From Clostridia bacterium (GTDB taxonomy: Bacteria; Bacillota; Clostridia; Christensenellales; CAG-138): a DNA stretch of 64,000 nucleotides. This document shows, piece after piece, positions 43,580 to 51,968 of this stretch. The notes beneath the pieces are model-generated. The model saw nothing but the letters and a program-made list of their open reading frames with translations. It made no database searches and had not been told where the DNA came from. Positions within the stretch are counted from its first letter, which is position 1. Each line of letters begins with the position of its first letter. The DNA lies in NCBI GenBank assembly GCA_017538255.1, contig JAFYJD010000010.1, positions 62,001 through 126,000 on the forward strand. The letters are read 5' to 3'. Both the position numbers and the translations under genes were made by a program.

Positions 43580-44929
43580 TCAGCGCGAATACCAGTTCGA
43601 GTCCGTTTCGGGAAGGCTCAGCGGGTCGTATGCCGAGCGCTTTTTGATCACCGGCTCGCTTTTGCCGCGCGGGCGGCTCATCAGCGCGTAGCGGAGCGCC
43701 TCGGGCGCGTGGTCGTCCCCGTCCGCCGCGTCTTCGCGGTTGATACTGTCGTATTCAAGCAGCGGCAGTTGGCGGATGAGGTTGACGCAGTTTTTAAAGC
43801 ATTGCCATTTGCCCGCCGAGTTCGGGTCGGAGGGGTCCGACGCAAGGTATTCGCGAACGCGGTTCCAGCCCGCAACGCGCGAATTGTCCGCGGGTATGAG
43901 ATTGAGCCCGCAGAGCGCGAACATCTCCTGTATCGATTCGCCTTCGATGCCGCCGCTTGCAGCAAGCATAGCGCCGCGTTTTTGCCACATATCGGGCGAA
44001 GCGACGGTGTAGGCGATATCCTCGCCGCGGCTTAACTCAAGCACCTTCTTTGCGACTTCATCGGCGCGCATTCGCCTTACATAGAGTTCGCGGTAGGTGT
44101 ATACGCGCCCTTCGCCGTCCACGGCGTGCCAAAGCACGCAGCAGGGATCGTTGTAGCCCCAGTCCATAGAGCGAAAACGCCGCCAATGCCGCGGCAGTTC
44201 AAAGGGCGCGACGGTATGCTTCTCGCGTGAAAATTCGCGAAAATACTGCCCCGCGTGCACATCCCAGTCGCCATCAAGATGCGCTCGCCGCAGATCCTCC
44301 GGCAGGCTCATAAGCTGGCGTACATATCCCGGGTCGCCTTCAAGAAGCACCTTGTTGTCGTAGATGCGCGCGGGTATGAACGTATAGTCCTCGGCGCGCT
44401 CGCCTTCAAGGTACTGCCTGTCGATGAACAGGCGCTTGACCCAGGCGTGCCCGACGTTTCCGGGGTTGCAGGTGTAGTACATCCGAGGCGAAAAATCGCG
44501 CCGCGTGGTGCGGTTGCAGGTGGTCAAAAAACGCATCTGCTCCTCGGTAAAATGCGTTGCTTCCTCAAGCCCGATGACGGCGTATTCCTGCCCCTGATAC
44601 TGATAGACGTCCTGCTGGCTGTCGCAGTAGCCGAGTTTTATCCTCGACCCGTTCGGAAAGCGGAACACGCGCTCGGTGGTGTTGTATGAAACGGCGCCGT
44701 AGAGTTCGCGCTGAAGCGGCACGATATGGTTTTCGCGCAGTTCGTTCAGCGTTCGGCGAAGAAGCAGCAGATCAAGCCCCGGGTATTTGAGCGCAAGAAG
44801 CACGAACTTTCTGCGCATCGCCCAACTCTTGCCGCCGCCACGAGCGCCGCCGTATGCGGTATGCCTTGAACGCGAAAGAAAGAACTCGCGCTGGCGCGGG
44901 TTGGCCTCGCCGTACAGTACAAGTTTCAT
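43580..44929 (-). CDS. Phage terminase large subunit, all catalytic motifs present
   Basis: 449 residues. ATPase domain: Walker A GGARGGGKSW (27-36), Walker B and catalytic Glu in AVIGLEEATHF (Glu 122/123), coupling motif TCNPGN (153-158). RNase H-like nuclease: D256 in SMDWGYNDP, D313 in SPDMW, and Asp 405/406 in DGDDHAPEALRYAL. All motor and nuclease residues expected of TerL are kept. It cuts concatemeric DNA and pumps it into the prohead. AGGAG precedes the ATG. The gene has its own promoter about 230 bases upstream, shared back-to-back with a small-terminase-like gene. Confidence 0.95.
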   Translation of the reverse strand: MKLVLYGEANPRQREFFLSRSRHTAYGGARGGGKSWAMRRKFVLLALKYPGLDLLLLRRTLNELRENHIVPLQRELYGAVSYNTTERVFRFPNGSRIKLGYCDSQQDVYQYQGQEYAVIGLEEATHFTEEQMRFLTTCNRTTRRDFSPRMYYTCNPGNVGHAWVKRLFIDRQYLEGERAEDYTFIPARIYDNKVLLEGDPGYVRQLMSLPEDLRRAHLDGDWDVHAGQYFREFSREKHTVAPFELPRHWRRFRSMDWGYNDPCCVLWHAVDGEGRVYTYRELYVRRMRADEVAKKVLELSRGEDIAYTVASPDMWQKRGAMLAASGGIEGESIQEMFALCGLNLIPADNSRVAGWNRVREYLASDPSDPNSAGKWQCFKNCVNLIRQLPLLEYDSINREDAADGDDHAPEALRYALMSRPRGKSEPVIKKRSAYDPLSLPETDSNWYSR

Positions 44930-45159
44930 ACTGCTCCTTTTGATCCTGTTTTTATTCTGTTTTGATGGTTCGCCTCAAAAACGCCGCAGACGGCATCATA
45001 AATGCGAGCGGATATGCCTTTGTTGCCCGCCAAGACGCGCCGCCATATTCCGTGGGTGGGGAACACGGCGGGCAAAAAGCGCGTATGCGGCGTTTTCGGA
45101 AGCGATGCGTTGGCTTATATTAAGTTGAGAAGCGGCGGTATTTCGCCGCTCTAATATTA

Positions 45160-45188
45160 TTGTATCATTCAATAAAGCCGAAAGACAA
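45160..45188 (-). promoter_or_regulatory. Promoter of the terL-portal transcript
   Basis: Minus strand: TTGTCT (45188-45183), 17 bases, TACAAT (45165-45160). An AGCGGCG/CGCCGCT hairpin (45132-45151) lies at the start of a leader of about 225 bases. Otherwise 44930-45159 holds no gene. Confidence 0.62.
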
Positions 45189-45290
45189 TCGAAAAACCGC
45201 GTCTATCGATACAAAAAAACGCACATACAGCGTATTGACATAAACCCTCAAGAGTGCTATCGCGCCCGCGCGGAACATCGCCGACGCACT

Positions 45291-45319
45291 TTTACCGCGG
45301 CATTTCGGCGTGGTATAAT
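45291..45319 (+). promoter_or_regulatory. Promoter of the small-terminase-like gene
   Basis: TTTACC (45291-45296), 17 bases, TATAAT (45314-45319), 33 bases before the start codon. Confidence 0.6.
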
Positions 45320-45351
45320 AATAAATGGGGAAAGGTCGGGAAAGGAGAACT

Positions 45352-45588
45352 ATGCAAAAGGAAAACACGGGCACGAGGCCAAGGTCTGCGGAATCAAAAC
45401 GCATAAAAATGCGCCGTCTCGCGCTCGATTCGATAATCGAAATGGTCAAGGATACCGAACTCAAACCGTCGGACAGATTGAGCGCGATAAAGGTGCTTCT
45501 CGACATAACGGAGAAACAGCAGCAGGAGCCCGAGGACGCCGCGCTGACGGTCGTCTTCGAAAATCTGCCGGAGGGCTTTGCGGATTAG
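45352..45588 (+). CDS. Small basic/helical protein, candidate terminase small subunit
   Basis: 78 residues from ATG 45352; AAAGGAG lies 4 bases upstream, so the earlier ATG 45325 is not used. The protein is basic at the N-terminus, then has the segment LKPSDRLSAIKVLLDITEKQQQ and an acidic hydrophobic end (ALTVVFENLPEG). Small terminases of clostridial phages often carry a comparable P-x-DRLKALELLxKH segment and a VVF tail, but are longer with an N-terminal helix-turn-helix that is missing here. It diverges from terL. The call rests on that pattern and on position. Confidence 0.5.
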   Translation: MQKENTGTRPRSAESKRIKMRRLALDSIIEMVKDTELKPSDRLSAIKVLLDITEKQQQEPEDAALTVVFENLPEGFAD

Positions 45589-45608
45589 CAGGCCGTAAAA
45601 TCAATAAG

Positions 45609-45651
45609 AACAACAAAAAGCGGACTTGGATAAAGTCCGCTTTTTGTTGTT
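45609..45651. terminator. Strong bidirectional terminator
   Basis: AACAACAAAAAGCGGACTT pairs perfectly with its complement around GGATA, with A- and T-runs on both sides. It separates the plus-strand small-terminase-like gene from the minus-strand isc operon. Confidence 0.93.
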
Positions 45652-45674
45652 GCGGTGATTGCGATAAACTAATA

Positions 45675-46664
45675 TCAAAAACTCAAAATGTTTTTGTTGA
45701 GAAGCGCGATGGGACGATAACTCATCTTGGAGCGGTACAGCCCCTCGTCCTCCGCGTCGTCCTGCCGGTTGATGTATTTGAGCGCGGGGGAGCGCATATA
45801 AAGCGCAAACTCCATAGCCAGCATCTGATACGCGCCGTGGACGGTGTGATCCGCTTTTTCAACGTGCACGTGAAGCGTATCGCCGAGCGCCTCGCCCATC
45901 GTGAAGCCGACCGCGCGCTCTCCGGCGTACAGTATGCCGCCGCTGAGTTTGAGCGTCTCAAAGCAGTCGAGCAGTTCCTCGGTGCGCTTGAGGTCCTCGT
46001 CGGACATCGCGTTGCCCTTGGAAAGATCCGTGTGATGCTCCCGCAGAAACGCTTGCGCCGCGTCGCGGTTTTCGCACGTCAGCGGCTCGAAACGGTATTC
46101 GGGATTCTCGCGCCTGAAGCGGTTTATATGGTTGCGCTGGGCGTGGAGCGCTTTGCCGGCATAGCCGAGAAAGTTCTCGTACGGGTACAGAAAATCGGGG
46201 CGGTCGACGCTGCTGTCGACCTCGGCCTTTTTGCCGATGGCGCATTCTATCCGCTCGACGGCTTCGTCGGGCACGGTGCACATCTTAAACATCGCCCCAC
46301 GGCTCCTCGCGTCGGATTGAATCGCCTTGATCGCCGCGGCAAAGTCGCCGTTTCCGACGGGGCAGGTGTAGTAGCGCGCGTTGGTCGAAAGCACTCCGTT
46401 CGTGTCGGGATCGCCCGCTATGCATACGAGCATACCCGCAACTATCGCGGCGCGCATACGGTAGAAATCGCGCCACATATAAAGGCATCCGGGCGTAAGG
46501 TCGCAAAGCCGCATATCGGCGCTTGCAATCACGGCGCGGTTATCCGCGATGAACTGCTTGGTTATCGGCTGAAAGTCGATGATGCAATCGTTCTTGTTGA
46601 GTTCTGTAATATTGCTGTTCGCGCAGGGCGATGCTTTGCAGCATACGCAATTGGTACACGGCAT
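45675..46664 (-). CDS. DUF2156 family acyltransferase-like protein with Cys-rich N-terminus
   Basis: 329 residues. Two GNAT-like halves; YENFLGYAGKALHAQRNHINRFRRENPEYRF and the closing RQDDAEDEGLYRSKMSYRP are DUF2156 features, the domain of phosphatidylglycerol lysyltransferases without their membrane part. The first 27 residues hold six cysteines (C3, C6, C8, C9, C14, C27), a possible metal or cluster site. Last gene of the iscR-iscS-iscU transcript, 6 bases after iscU. Substrate unknown. Confidence 0.82.
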   Translation of the reverse strand: MPCTNCVCCKASPCANSNITELNKNDCIIDFQPITKQFIADNRAVIASADMRLCDLTPGCLYMWRDFYRMRAAIVAGMLVCIAGDPDTNGVLSTNARYYTCPVGNGDFAAAIKAIQSDARSRGAMFKMCTVPDEAVERIECAIGKKAEVDSSVDRPDFLYPYENFLGYAGKALHAQRNHINRFRRENPEYRFEPLTCENRDAAQAFLREHHTDLSKGNAMSDEDLKRTEELLDCFETLKLSGGILYAGERAVGFTMGEALGDTLHVHVEKADHTVHGAYQMLAMEFALYMRSPALKYINRQDDAEDEGLYRSKMSYRPIALLNKNILSF

Positions 46665-46670
46665 ATAGAC

Positions 46671-47117
46671 TCATTCCTCGGCTTCGCCGTGTTCGTGTTC
46701 GTGGTCGTGTCCGCAGGAAACGCAGTTGCACTCCTCGTCGGTGCGACCCTCTTTGCGGGCGTGATAGTTGTCTATCGCCGCCTTGACAGCCTCTTCGGCG
46801 AGCACGCTGCAATGCAGTTTTGCGGGCGGCAGACCCTCGAGCGCCTCAACAACGGCGGAGTTGGTGAGTTTGAGCGCTTCGTCGACGCTCTTGCCCTTGA
46901 TGAGTTCGGTTGCCATACTGCTGGTCGCAACGGCCGCGCCGCATCCGAAGGTCTTGAAGCCGACGTCTTCGATTATGCCGTCGTCGTTGATCTTAAGAAA
47001 CATCTGCATAATATCGCCGCATTTGGCGTTGCCGACCATACCGACGCCGTTTGCGCCCTCAACTTCGCCCATATTGCGCGGGTTTTGGAAATGATCCATT
47101 ACTTTTTCGGTATACAT
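46671..47117 (-). CDS. iscU: Iron-sulfur cluster scaffold IscU/NifU N-terminal type
   Basis: 148 residues from ATG 47117 with AAGGAGA upstream. The three scaffold cysteines are in NAKCGD, KTFGCGAA and KLHCSVLAEEA. The C-terminus carries an extra CNCVSCGHDHEHEHGE tail, rich in Cys and His, possibly for metal handling. It receives sulfur from IscS and assembles 2Fe-2S/4Fe-4S clusters, needed here for KamA, QueG-like and other Fe-S proteins. Confidence 0.95.
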   Translation of the reverse strand: MYTEKVMDHFQNPRNMGEVEGANGVGMVGNAKCGDIMQMFLKINDDGIIEDVGFKTFGCGAAVATSSMATELIKGKSVDEALKLTNSAVVEALEGLPPAKLHCSVLAEEAVKAAIDNYHARKEGRTDEECNCVSCGHDHEHEHGEAEE

Positions 47118-47160
47118 AGCGTTTATCTCCTTAAACAGTTTATTCGTTGAGTATTGTGTG

Positions 47161-48321
47161 TCAGCCCTTGTAGAGGGGGGACATTTTGCGTAGCTTTTCG
47201 ACGACTTTGGGCAGGGTCTCGAGCACATAGTCGACGTCCTCGTCCGTGGTGTCGTCGCCGAGGGTAAGCCTCAGCGAGCCGTGCGCGATCTCGTGCGGTA
47301 TGCCCATTGCGAGCAGCACGTGCGAGGGGTCGAGCGAGCCGCTCGTGCAGGCGGAGCCGCTGGATGCCGCGATGCCGTTGAGGTCGAGCATAAGAAGGAT
47401 CGATTCGCCCTCGATGTATTTGATCGAGTAGTTCACGTTGCCGGGCAGACGCTCGAACCTGTGTCCGTTGAGTTTGACCTCGGGTATCGCGGACGCGATG
47501 CCGTCTATGAGCCTGTCGCGCAGGCGGGTCATACGCTCGCCCGTTTCTTCGATCTTGGCGCAGGCGAGTTCGATCGCCTTGCCGAGCCCGACTATGCCCG
47601 CGACGTTCTCCGTGCCCGCCCGCTTGTTCCTCTCCTGCGCGCCGCCTGTCAAAAGCGCGGGAACGACGATGCCCTTTTTTACGTAGAGCGCGCCAACGCC
47701 CTTGGGTCCGTGGAACTTATGCGCCGACAGCGACAGAAGGTCGATGTTCATCTCATTTACGTCGATCGCGATATGCCCGACGGCCTGTACCGCGTCCGTG
47801 TGGAAGAAAACGCCCTTTTCGCGGCAGACCGCGCCGATGCGCTTTATCGGCATGATCGTGCCGACCTCGTTGTTTGCAAACATAACGGAAACGAGGATCG
47901 TGTCGGGGCGTATCGCCTCGGCGACCTGCTCCGCGCTGACCCTGCCGTATTCGTCAACGGGCAGATAGGTAACTTCATAGCCCATCTTTTCAAGGCGCTG
48001 CGCGGTGTAGAGCACGGCGTGATGCTCAACGGCGGTGGTTATGATATGCCGCCCCTTGGTTTTGTAGCGTTCGGCGATGCCGAGAAGCACCATATTGTCC
48101 GATTCCGTGCCGCATCCCGTGAAGATTATCTCTTTATCATCGGCGCCGAGCGCGAGCGCGACCTGATGCCTCGCGTTCTCGACGGCGGTATGCGCCCGCT
48201 GGCCGAAGGTGTGCAGGCTCGACGGGTTGCCGTAGATGTCGGTGAGGTAGGGCATCATCGCTTCGAGCACTTCTTTATTGAGGGCGGTCGTTGCCGCATT
48301 ATCCATATAGACGCGTTTCAT
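47161..48321 (-). CDS. iscS: Cysteine desulfurase IscS/NifS
   Basis: 386 residues from ATG 48321. PLP-lysine motif [14 protein letters not shown] and active-site loop SGSACTSGS are intact; TGCGTESDN is also typical. It converts cysteine to alanine and passes persulfide sulfur to IscU. One base after the iscR stop, so transcribed together. Confidence 0.96.
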   Translation of the reverse strand: MKRVYMDNAATTALNKEVLEAMMPYLTDIYGNPSSLHTFGQRAHTAVENARHQVALALGADDKEIIFTGCGTESDNMVLLGIAERYKTKGRHIITTAVEHHAVLYTAQRLEKMGYEVTYLPVDEYGRVSAEQVAEAIRPDTILVSVMFANNEVGTIMPIKRIGAVCREKGVFFHTDAVQAVGHIAIDVNEMNIDLLSLSAHKFHGPKGVGALYVKKGIVVPALLTGGAQERNKRAGTENVAGIVGLGKAIELACAKIEETGERMTRLRDRLIDGIASAIPEVKLNGHRFERLPGNVNYSIKYIEGESILLMLDLNGIAASSGSACTSGSLDPSHVLLAMGIPHEIAHGSLRLTLGDDTTDEDVDYVLETLPKVVEKLRKMSPLYKG

Positions 48322-48322
48322 A

Positions 48323-48760
48323 TCAGTCGAGTTTCCTTTCTTTTTGCTGGATATAGTCGTTTGCCATATCGCGTATGGTGGTGGAGCCGAGCACATCGTC
48401 GATGCCCCGTTGAAGCTTGAGCCAGAGCGGACGCGCGGCGCAGGAGCAGACGTTGCCGCACTCCGTGCCGCAGGTATCGACGCATTCGACGAGCGCGGTG
48501 CTTCCTTCGAGCGCCTTGAGCACTTCGCCGACGGTTATCTCCTCGGGGGGACGCGCCAGCGTGTAGCCGCCCTGCGCGCCGCGGCTCGCATTGACAAGCC
48601 CGCCTTTTTTGAGAAGCGCGATAAGTTGCTCAAGGTACGCGTTGCTGATGCCCTGACGCTCAGAAAGCTGCGCTATCGACAGGCGCGTATCGGAATCGTA
48701 TTCGCTGGCAAGATCCACAATAGCCTTTAAGCCGTATCGCCCCTTCGTGCTGAGTTTCAT
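48323..48760 (-). CDS. iscR: Rrf2-family regulator, IscR-like
   Basis: 145 residues. An Rrf2 winged helix ([50 protein letters not shown]) is followed by a Cys cluster [17 protein letters not shown], which can bind a 2Fe-2S cluster. It should sense Fe-S status and repress the operon. A perfect inverted repeat covers its own promoter. GGAGGGG precedes the ATG. Confidence 0.95.
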   Translation of the reverse strand: MKLSTKGRYGLKAIVDLASEYDSDTRLSIAQLSERQGISNAYLEQLIALLKKGGLVNASRGAQGGYTLARPPEEITVGEVLKALEGSTALVECVDTCGTECGNVCSCAARPLWLKLQRGIDDVLGSTTIRDMANDYIQQKERKLD

Positions 48761-48790
48761 TTTTCGCCCCTCCTTTCTCGGTTCGATTAA

Positions 48791-48846
48791 ATCATAGCAC
48801 ATAACTCGGAATTAGTCAATAATTCCGAGTAAAAAACTCGGATTAT
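48791..48846 (-). promoter_or_regulatory. Promoter and Rrf2-type operator of the isc operon
   Basis: Minus strand: TTGACT (48819-48814), 17 bases, TATGAT (48796-48791). A perfect palindrome ACTCGGAATTA-GTCAA-TAATTCCGAGT (48804-48830) covers the -35 box and spacer. A further half-site ACTCGGATTAT lies at 48836-48846. This fits repression by the encoded IscR-like protein. Confidence 0.88.
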
Positions 48847-48940
48847 ATTTTTGCTTTTGGCGGCACTCCCCATACGTGCCTGAAAAAACGAGAAATAATC
48901 TCTCAATAAGAGAATATAATTTATTGTTGACTCCTGATAG

Positions 48941-48969
48941 TTGATTTTTAACGAAAACTATGTTATACT
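48941..48969 (+). promoter_or_regulatory. Promoter of the scaffold-capsid cluster
   Basis: TTGATT (48941-48946), 17 bases, TATACT (48964-48969). The leader to the scaffold-like start is about 190 bases. A CTCTC-AATA-AGAGA dyad and a TAAGAGAAT motif (48907-48915) lie upstream. Otherwise 48847-49167 holds no gene. Confidence 0.65.
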
Positions 48970-49167
48970 GAAAATTGATGGGGATTGCGTTGGCGACCGC
49001 TCTTTCCGTCAAACCGATGATTCGGGCGCGGTTTAACCGCCGCGCGGCGGGTCTTATTATGCGTACATCCGACAGAGGGAGCGACCGATACGGGCGCTTC
49101 TTTTTTTCGGAAAACCCCGCCGAAAACGGCGGGAAACAGGGTAAAAAAAGAAAGGAATGGCAGACAA

Positions 49168-49575
49168 GTGAAAAAAACAGTCAATGAAAAAAGCATCGCG
49201 GAACTTCTGGACGGGCTGGACGAAGCCAAGGCGTCGTTTGAGGACGACACGGGATCCGGCGATGAGACCGAGGCGCTTGCGCGTCTTGGCGAAGCGTTTA
49301 TCAAAAGGCTCGATCTTCCGAAGGGGATGAGTGCCGCTGAAGCGGCGGAAACGATAATCTCGATGTGGGATGAAGCGGACGCGAGAGGAGAAAAGTATCC
49401 GAGCGCGGACGAAAATACCGCATATGAAAGCACCGCAAGGCTTCCCAAAACGCTCCGCGGAGGGCTGAACGAACTGCCCGAGGCGGATTATGAAAGTATG
49501 ACGAGCGAGCAGTTCCGCCGCCTCAAAAAGCAGCTCAAGCGTGCGGATATGGACGGACGCAGGATCCGCCTGTAA
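49168..49575 (+). CDS. Candidate capsid scaffolding protein
   Basis: 135 residues. The start is a GTG at 49168 with AAAGGA upstream at a long spacing. Highly charged and mostly helical: an acidic first two thirds (LLDGLDEAKASFEDD) and a basic C-terminal helix (FRRLKKQLKRADMDGRR). A short acidic protein with a basic end directly before the capsid gene is the usual place and shape of a scaffold. It could also be another head-associated protein; sequence alone does not decide. Confidence 0.55.
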   Translation: MKKTVNEKSIAELLDGLDEAKASFEDDTGSGDETEALARLGEAFIKRLDLPKGMSAAEAAETIISMWDEADARGEKYPSADENTAYESTARLPKTLRGGLNELPEADYESMTSEQFRRLKKQLKRADMDGRRIRL

Positions 49576-49606
49576 ACAAAAAACACAAAAAAAGAAAGGA
49601 ATCAAT

Positions 49607-50815
49607 ATGAGCGATAATACCTATATCAACACCACCGCATCGGACGCGGTCAAGTTCCCGTCCAAGTACTATTCAAGACAGCTTCTCGAAAGCGCGAAGA
49701 CGCGCCTTGTATTTCAGGAATTCGGACAGAAGCGCTCCATACCGCGCAATAACGGCAAGTATGTAAACTTCCGCCGCTGGAATCTTTTTGACCCGAAGGC
49801 GGCGGTAAGCGGCCTTGTTGAGGGCGTAACCCCGGCGGGACAGACCCTGTCGCAGACCGAGGTCGAGGCGGAGGTCAAGCAGTACGGCGCCTATGTTGAG
49901 GTGAGCGACCTGCTCGATCTCACCGCGTATGACGCCGTAATCAACGATTCCGCCGAACTGCTCGGCGAACAGCTCGGCACCGTTGTCGAATGGGTTACCC
50001 GCGATGCGGTCAGTTCGGGCAGCAACGTTCAGTATGCGGGTGGCAAGAGCGCAAGGCGCGAGTTGACCGTGTCGGACAAGCTGACCACGGACGAGATAAG
50101 AAAGGCCGTGCGCACCCTCAAAAAGAACAAGGCACGCCCCTTTGCCGAGAACGGCAGGCAGCCGCATTTCGTATGCATCTGCTCGCCCGAGGCGACCTAT
50201 GATCTGCAGAACGATGAGATGTGGAAAAACGTTTCCGCGTACTCCAACGCCGAAGCCGTTTACAGCGGCGAGATCGGCAGGCTCTACGGCGTGGTATTCG
50301 TTGAAAGCACCGAGGCGAAGGTATTCTCCCAGAGCGTCAGCAACAGCGTAAGCGCGGATACCGAACTCTCCGCATCGTTCGTTCTCAAAAACGAGCCCAC
50401 CGAAGAAGAGGAAGCGTACCTCTCCGTGCCCGGCAACACCGTCGTCATCGGAGATGCGACCTATACTCTTGCCGACAGCAATCCCTACGATCCCGAAACG
50501 AGAACGGTACATCTTTCCGGCGAGGTCAGCCTCAGCGCGGACGATACCGTCAGAAGCGACGACGCGGGTGCGATCCCAGAAGGCGAGGAGCGTGAACTCG
50601 ACGTTCACGCGACGGTCGTATTCGGCAGGGACGCGTACGGCGTTGTGGATATCGAGGGTAAGGGCGGCGTACAACTCATCGTCAAGCCCCACGGTTCCAG
50701 CGGTACCGCCGATCCTCTCGATCAGCGTGCGACCGTAGGCGCAAAGGTAACGGCATACACGGCAAGCGTGCTCAACGATCTCTGGCTCGTTCGCATCGAG
50801 CACACCGTTTCCTGA
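49607..50815 (+). CDS. Major capsid protein, N4-gp56 family
   Basis: 402 residues from ATG 49607 with AAAGGA upstream. The N-terminal 150 residues show the family pattern clearly: KYYSRQLLESAKTRLVFQEFG, FRRWNLFDPKAAVSGLVEGVTP, VKQYGAYVEVSDLLDLTAYD, ELLGEQLGTVVEWVTRD, SGSNVQYAGG. This is the HK97-fold capsid family named after phage N4 gp56. A region at about 255-330, rich in acidic residues, looks like an inserted surface domain. It forms the icosahedral shell. The frame is intact. It sits between the isc operon and an EamA gene rather than beside terminase and portal. Confidence 0.92.
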   Translation: MSDNTYINTTASDAVKFPSKYYSRQLLESAKTRLVFQEFGQKRSIPRNNGKYVNFRRWNLFDPKAAVSGLVEGVTPAGQTLSQTEVEAEVKQYGAYVEVSDLLDLTAYDAVINDSAELLGEQLGTVVEWVTRDAVSSGSNVQYAGGKSARRELTVSDKLTTDEIRKAVRTLKKNKARPFAENGRQPHFVCICSPEATYDLQNDEMWKNVSAYSNAEAVYSGEIGRLYGVVFVESTEAKVFSQSVSNSVSADTELSASFVLKNEPTEEEEAYLSVPGNTVVIGDATYTLADSNPYDPETRTVHLSGEVSLSADDTVRSDDAGAIPEGEERELDVHATVVFGRDAYGVVDIEGKGGVQLIVKPHGSSGTADPLDQRATVGAKVTAYTASVLNDLWLVRIEHTVS

Positions 50816-50858
50816 CGGATCGGGAAGACTCCGAACCGATGACGAAAGGACGGCGGAT

Positions 50859-51854
50859 ATGGCAAAAAATCTATTCTCGATAGGCAGAACCATTAAAAAA
50901 CGCAATTTAATGTCGGCGCCGGGCGCGCCGATTGCCGCCGAACAGATGGGCGGGCGCGCGTCCTCTTCTCAGCCGTTTGCCGCTTCCGCGGCGGGAACGC
51001 AGTCCAAAACGGGCTATTCTCAGCCCAAGCCCGAAACCGTGCCGAAAGCCGCTGCGAGCGGCAGTACCCAACAAGTCGGCGGTTTTGACGACTACTACAA
51101 CAGGCTCGTTTCAACGCTGAGAAATTACGGCGTTTCGATGACGCTCCCGTCGCTCGATGAGATACGCGCCCAACTGACGGCGTTTCTTCGTCCGTCCGTT
51201 GACTCGGCGATAGAGGACCGCAAGAGTCGCGGCGAGACCGTGATGGCGGAACTCGACGCGGATGCGTACTCGCGCGGTATGGGCGGATCGAGTTATCTTT
51301 CGAGTATGAAATCGAGGGAGCAGAGCGGCATAAGCCGCGATATCGCTTCGATGGAATCCAACTACTCGTCGACGATAGCGCAGTACCTGTACAACGCCTC
51401 GAACGAACTTCAAAGCATTCAGGCAAAGTTTGCTCAGATGGCGCTTGAAAACGCTTACGAGCAGAGGCGGCTGAAACAGCAGCAGGCGCACGACGAAAAG
51501 ATGAAACTGTTGGCGCTTCTGGGCAAGGGCGGCTCGAACGCGGGAAGGGGGGCTTCGCACGGCTCAACGGGTGGCGCATCAAATCAAGCGGGCGGTGCAG
51601 ACGGGCGCGGCTTTACCGACAAGGAGTATCTTGACAATTACACCGGCTATTCCGTGTTCGTCGGCTCCCTGTCCGAGAGCGACCGCAACAACCTGTTTAA
51701 CGGCAAGAGCGCCTACTGGGCGGAACTGCGCGAGGAGATGATGATGAATCTCACCCCTGCGCTGTATCAAAAACTCATCTCGGCTTACGCACCGAAAACC
51801 GGCGGCGGCAAGGGTCCGGGCGCAGCGCCGAGGAGTGTGAATATGTTTAACTGA
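50859..51854 (+). CDS. Putative internal/ejection or tail-associated particle protein
   Basis: 331 residues, not recognised. A Ser/Ala/Gly/Gln-rich N-terminus (1-75) is followed by helical segments (about 75-220), including a region with regularly spaced Ser and Tyr (YLSSMKSREQSGISRDIASM) and a long amphipathic helix with Lys/Gln. Gly-rich linkers flank a final helical domain. It lies 43 bases after the capsid gene and has GAAAGGA upstream, so it is part of the head operon. Composition and place suit an ejection or internal protein, but this is inference. Confidence 0.5.
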   Translation: MAKNLFSIGRTIKKRNLMSAPGAPIAAEQMGGRASSSQPFAASAAGTQSKTGYSQPKPETVPKAAASGSTQQVGGFDDYYNRLVSTLRNYGVSMTLPSLDEIRAQLTAFLRPSVDSAIEDRKSRGETVMAELDADAYSRGMGGSSYLSSMKSREQSGISRDIASMESNYSSTIAQYLYNASNELQSIQAKFAQMALENAYEQRRLKQQQAHDEKMKLLALLGKGGSNAGRGASHGSTGGASNQAGGADGRGFTDKEYLDNYTGYSVFVGSLSESDRNNLFNGKSAYWAELREEMMMNLTPALYQKLISAYAPKTGGGKGPGAAPRSVNMFN

Positions 51855-51874
51855 TCGTAAGTTTTTGGCTGAAC

Positions 51875-51895
51875 GGGGAGACCGAGCGTCTCCCC
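51875..51895 (+). other. Hairpin between the 331-aa gene and the lysin-like gene
   Basis: GGGGAGAC and GTCTCCCC pair around CGAGC. No T-run, so weak as a terminator. Confidence 0.5.
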
Positions 51896-51968
51896 ATACG
51901 CGGAGAAAACGATCGAAACGAAACGAAGTTTACTTGATTATTATGTATTTTGAAATGAGAGGATTATT

